DNA from: Acidimicrobiales bacterium
Lineage (GTDB): Bacteria > Actinomycetota > Acidimicrobiia > Acidimicrobiales > Poriferisodalaceae
DNA: 7,139 nucleotides
Direction of reading: 5' to 3'
Assembly: GCA_030749275.1 (NCBI GenBank)
Contig: JASMKJ010000083.1
Location: forward strand, 1-7,139
This document shows, piece by piece, positions 6,398-7,139 of this stretch. The translations under genes and the position numbers were made by a program. Each line of letters opens with the position of its first letter. The stretch's first letter is position 1. The notes beneath the pieces were generated by a model. It saw only the letters and a list, made by a program, of their open reading frames with translations, did no database searches and was not told the origin of the DNA.

Positions 6398-7139
6398 CTA
6401 GTTGTCTTCGCGTAGTGACCTCAGTAGGCCAATTACAAAAGGTTCTAACTGTGACGCTTCTGTGGCAGCTTCGGTAAAGGCGACGCGGCTCAAGCGATCA
6501 CCGGCTGCGGTCGGAACTCGAAACGTCATGCCGTAACGGTCAACATCCACCATCTGCGCCTCCGAGGCATCGGGCATCCCTCCGAGTTCCTGGACGAAAA
6601 CCAAGTTTGCGTCAGCGTGATCATCGTTCATGTGTTCTATGGCGTGGGCCGCGTTTTCACAGAAGGGATCTTGTTCTGCCGAGGCATAGGCCTCGACTGT
6701 CATCCAACTCATATGACCGAAGCCACCCACAAAACGACAACTTTCAACTTCGAGCTTCCAGTAATTGAAGTCGTTAAAGGTGGCGTAATCAGCAGCGTAT
6801 GGATGCTTATCAAGGTAGGCGGATTGAAACTCGTCGACTTGTTGGAGGAGTCTCATATTTCCTATGAGAGTTAGGCGTGCTCCGTTTAGAGGGTCGCCCT
6901 CGGCATTGTGGGCGTTGGTCACCAGAAGACTCGCTTTTGGGTTCGACCGAGCGTTTTTTGTGTGTTCGGCTAGATCTGAAATCAAAGTCAGAGGATTACC
7001 CGCCTCATCGGGTGCATAAGCGATCAGGCTTCCATACGGGTACCCATCTGGATTGAAGGTCGACAGGACCCCCATGCCCACCGACGCAACCAAAGATCGA
7101 GATAATTCTGGGTCGGTTGGAAATGAGTCAATATCACCG
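6398..7139 (-). CDS. HugZ-like FMN-barrel plus DUF2470 protein, N-terminus cut by window edge
   Basis: About 246 residues are visible, and the frame stays open to 7139 with no ATG or GTG, so the true start lies outside. A TTG at 7091-7093 is in frame but falls inside the conserved first strand (LSRSLVASVGMGVLSTF) and is rejected. Residues about 15-145 form a pyridoxamine-phosphate-oxidase-like split barrel, with DGYPYGSLIAYA and SDLAEHTKNARSNPKASLLV-type strands that in relatives bind FMN. Residues about 160-245 are a DUF2470 domain marked by HMNDDHADANL (169-179). Relatives with this architecture include HugZ haem-degrading enzymes and the plant glutamyl-tRNA-reductase-binding protein, so a link to haem or tetrapyrrole is suggested but not shown. 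Many members are only annotated as PPOX-family. It is upstream of the MBL gene on the same strand. Domain assignment is firm, activity is not. Confidence 0.88.
   Translation of the reverse strand, partial: GDIDSFPTDPELSRSLVASVGMGVLSTFNPDGYPYGSLIAYAPDEAGNPLTLISDLAEHTKNARSNPKASLLVTNAHNAEGDPLNGARLTLIGNMRLLQQVDEFQSAYLDKHPYAADYATFNDFNYWKLEVESCRFVGGFGHMSWMTVEAYASAEQDPFCENAAHAIEHMNDDHADANLVFVQELGGMPDASEAQMVDVDRYGMTFRVPTAAGDRLSRVAFTEAATEASQLEPFVIGLLRSLREDN

Noticed and set aside
7091..7093. TTG as the start of the HugZ-like gene
   Set aside because: The frame continues upstream with residues fitting the first strand of the barrel, so the gene is cut by the window edge.
1..7139. Mobile element, defence system, CRISPR or RNA gene
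   Set aside because: No transposase, integrase, nuclease or toxin motifs, no spaced repeats and no tRNA or rRNA stretches were seen; nearly all DNA is covered by conserved metabolic and transport genes.

Overview
The window is a dense, ordinary-looking bacterial chromosome segment with seven protein genes and almost no spare DNA. Base composition looks moderately GC-rich by eye (not counted). The DrrA/DrrB-type ABC exporter, the GlnA3/GlnA4-like glutamine synthetase relative with a WERxRYFER-type C-terminus, the two-domain FMN-barrel plus DUF2470 protein, and likely leaderless promoters of the TAnnnT kind all suggest an actinobacterium, possibly of the Acidimicrobiia sort. The lineage is inference only. 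No RNA gene, CRISPR array, insertion sequence, phage gene or integration site was seen.

Layout from left to right: (1) an M20-family metallopeptidase/deacylase on the minus strand, cut by the left edge so that its C-terminus is missing; (2) a 111-base divergent promoter region; (3) an amidase-signature hydrolase on the plus strand; (4) a 30-base convergent gap with a small perfect hairpin; (5) a glutamine-synthetase-family ligase on the minus strand; (6) an 80-base divergent promoter region with an inverted and a direct repeat; (7) a two-gene operon on the plus strand, an ABC ATPase and an ABC-2 permease with overlapping ends; (8) a convergent gap of only four bases; (9) a metallo-beta-lactamase-fold hydrolase on the minus strand; (10) a HugZ-like flavin-barrel/DUF2470 protein on the minus strand, cut by the right edge so that its N-terminus is missing.

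The left half has a nitrogen/amide theme: a ligase likely to make gamma-glutamyl amides or a related amide, an amidase and an M20 amidohydrolase. They are on separate transcripts, so joint action is a hypothesis. The ABC pair probably forms one membrane exporter. The MBL and HugZ-like genes look like general housekeeping or detoxification functions.

The most distinctive pattern is regulatory. Three transcription-unit-first genes (M20, GS-like, MBL) have a TAnnnT hexamer exactly six bases before their ATG and no convincing Shine-Dalgarno sequence; the amidase has a weaker version at the same offset and the ABC ATPase one at eight bases. The only clear Shine-Dalgarno sequence is in front of the operon-internal permease. 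This fits leaderless transcription and helps fix the start codons. I did not find an evident new biological system.
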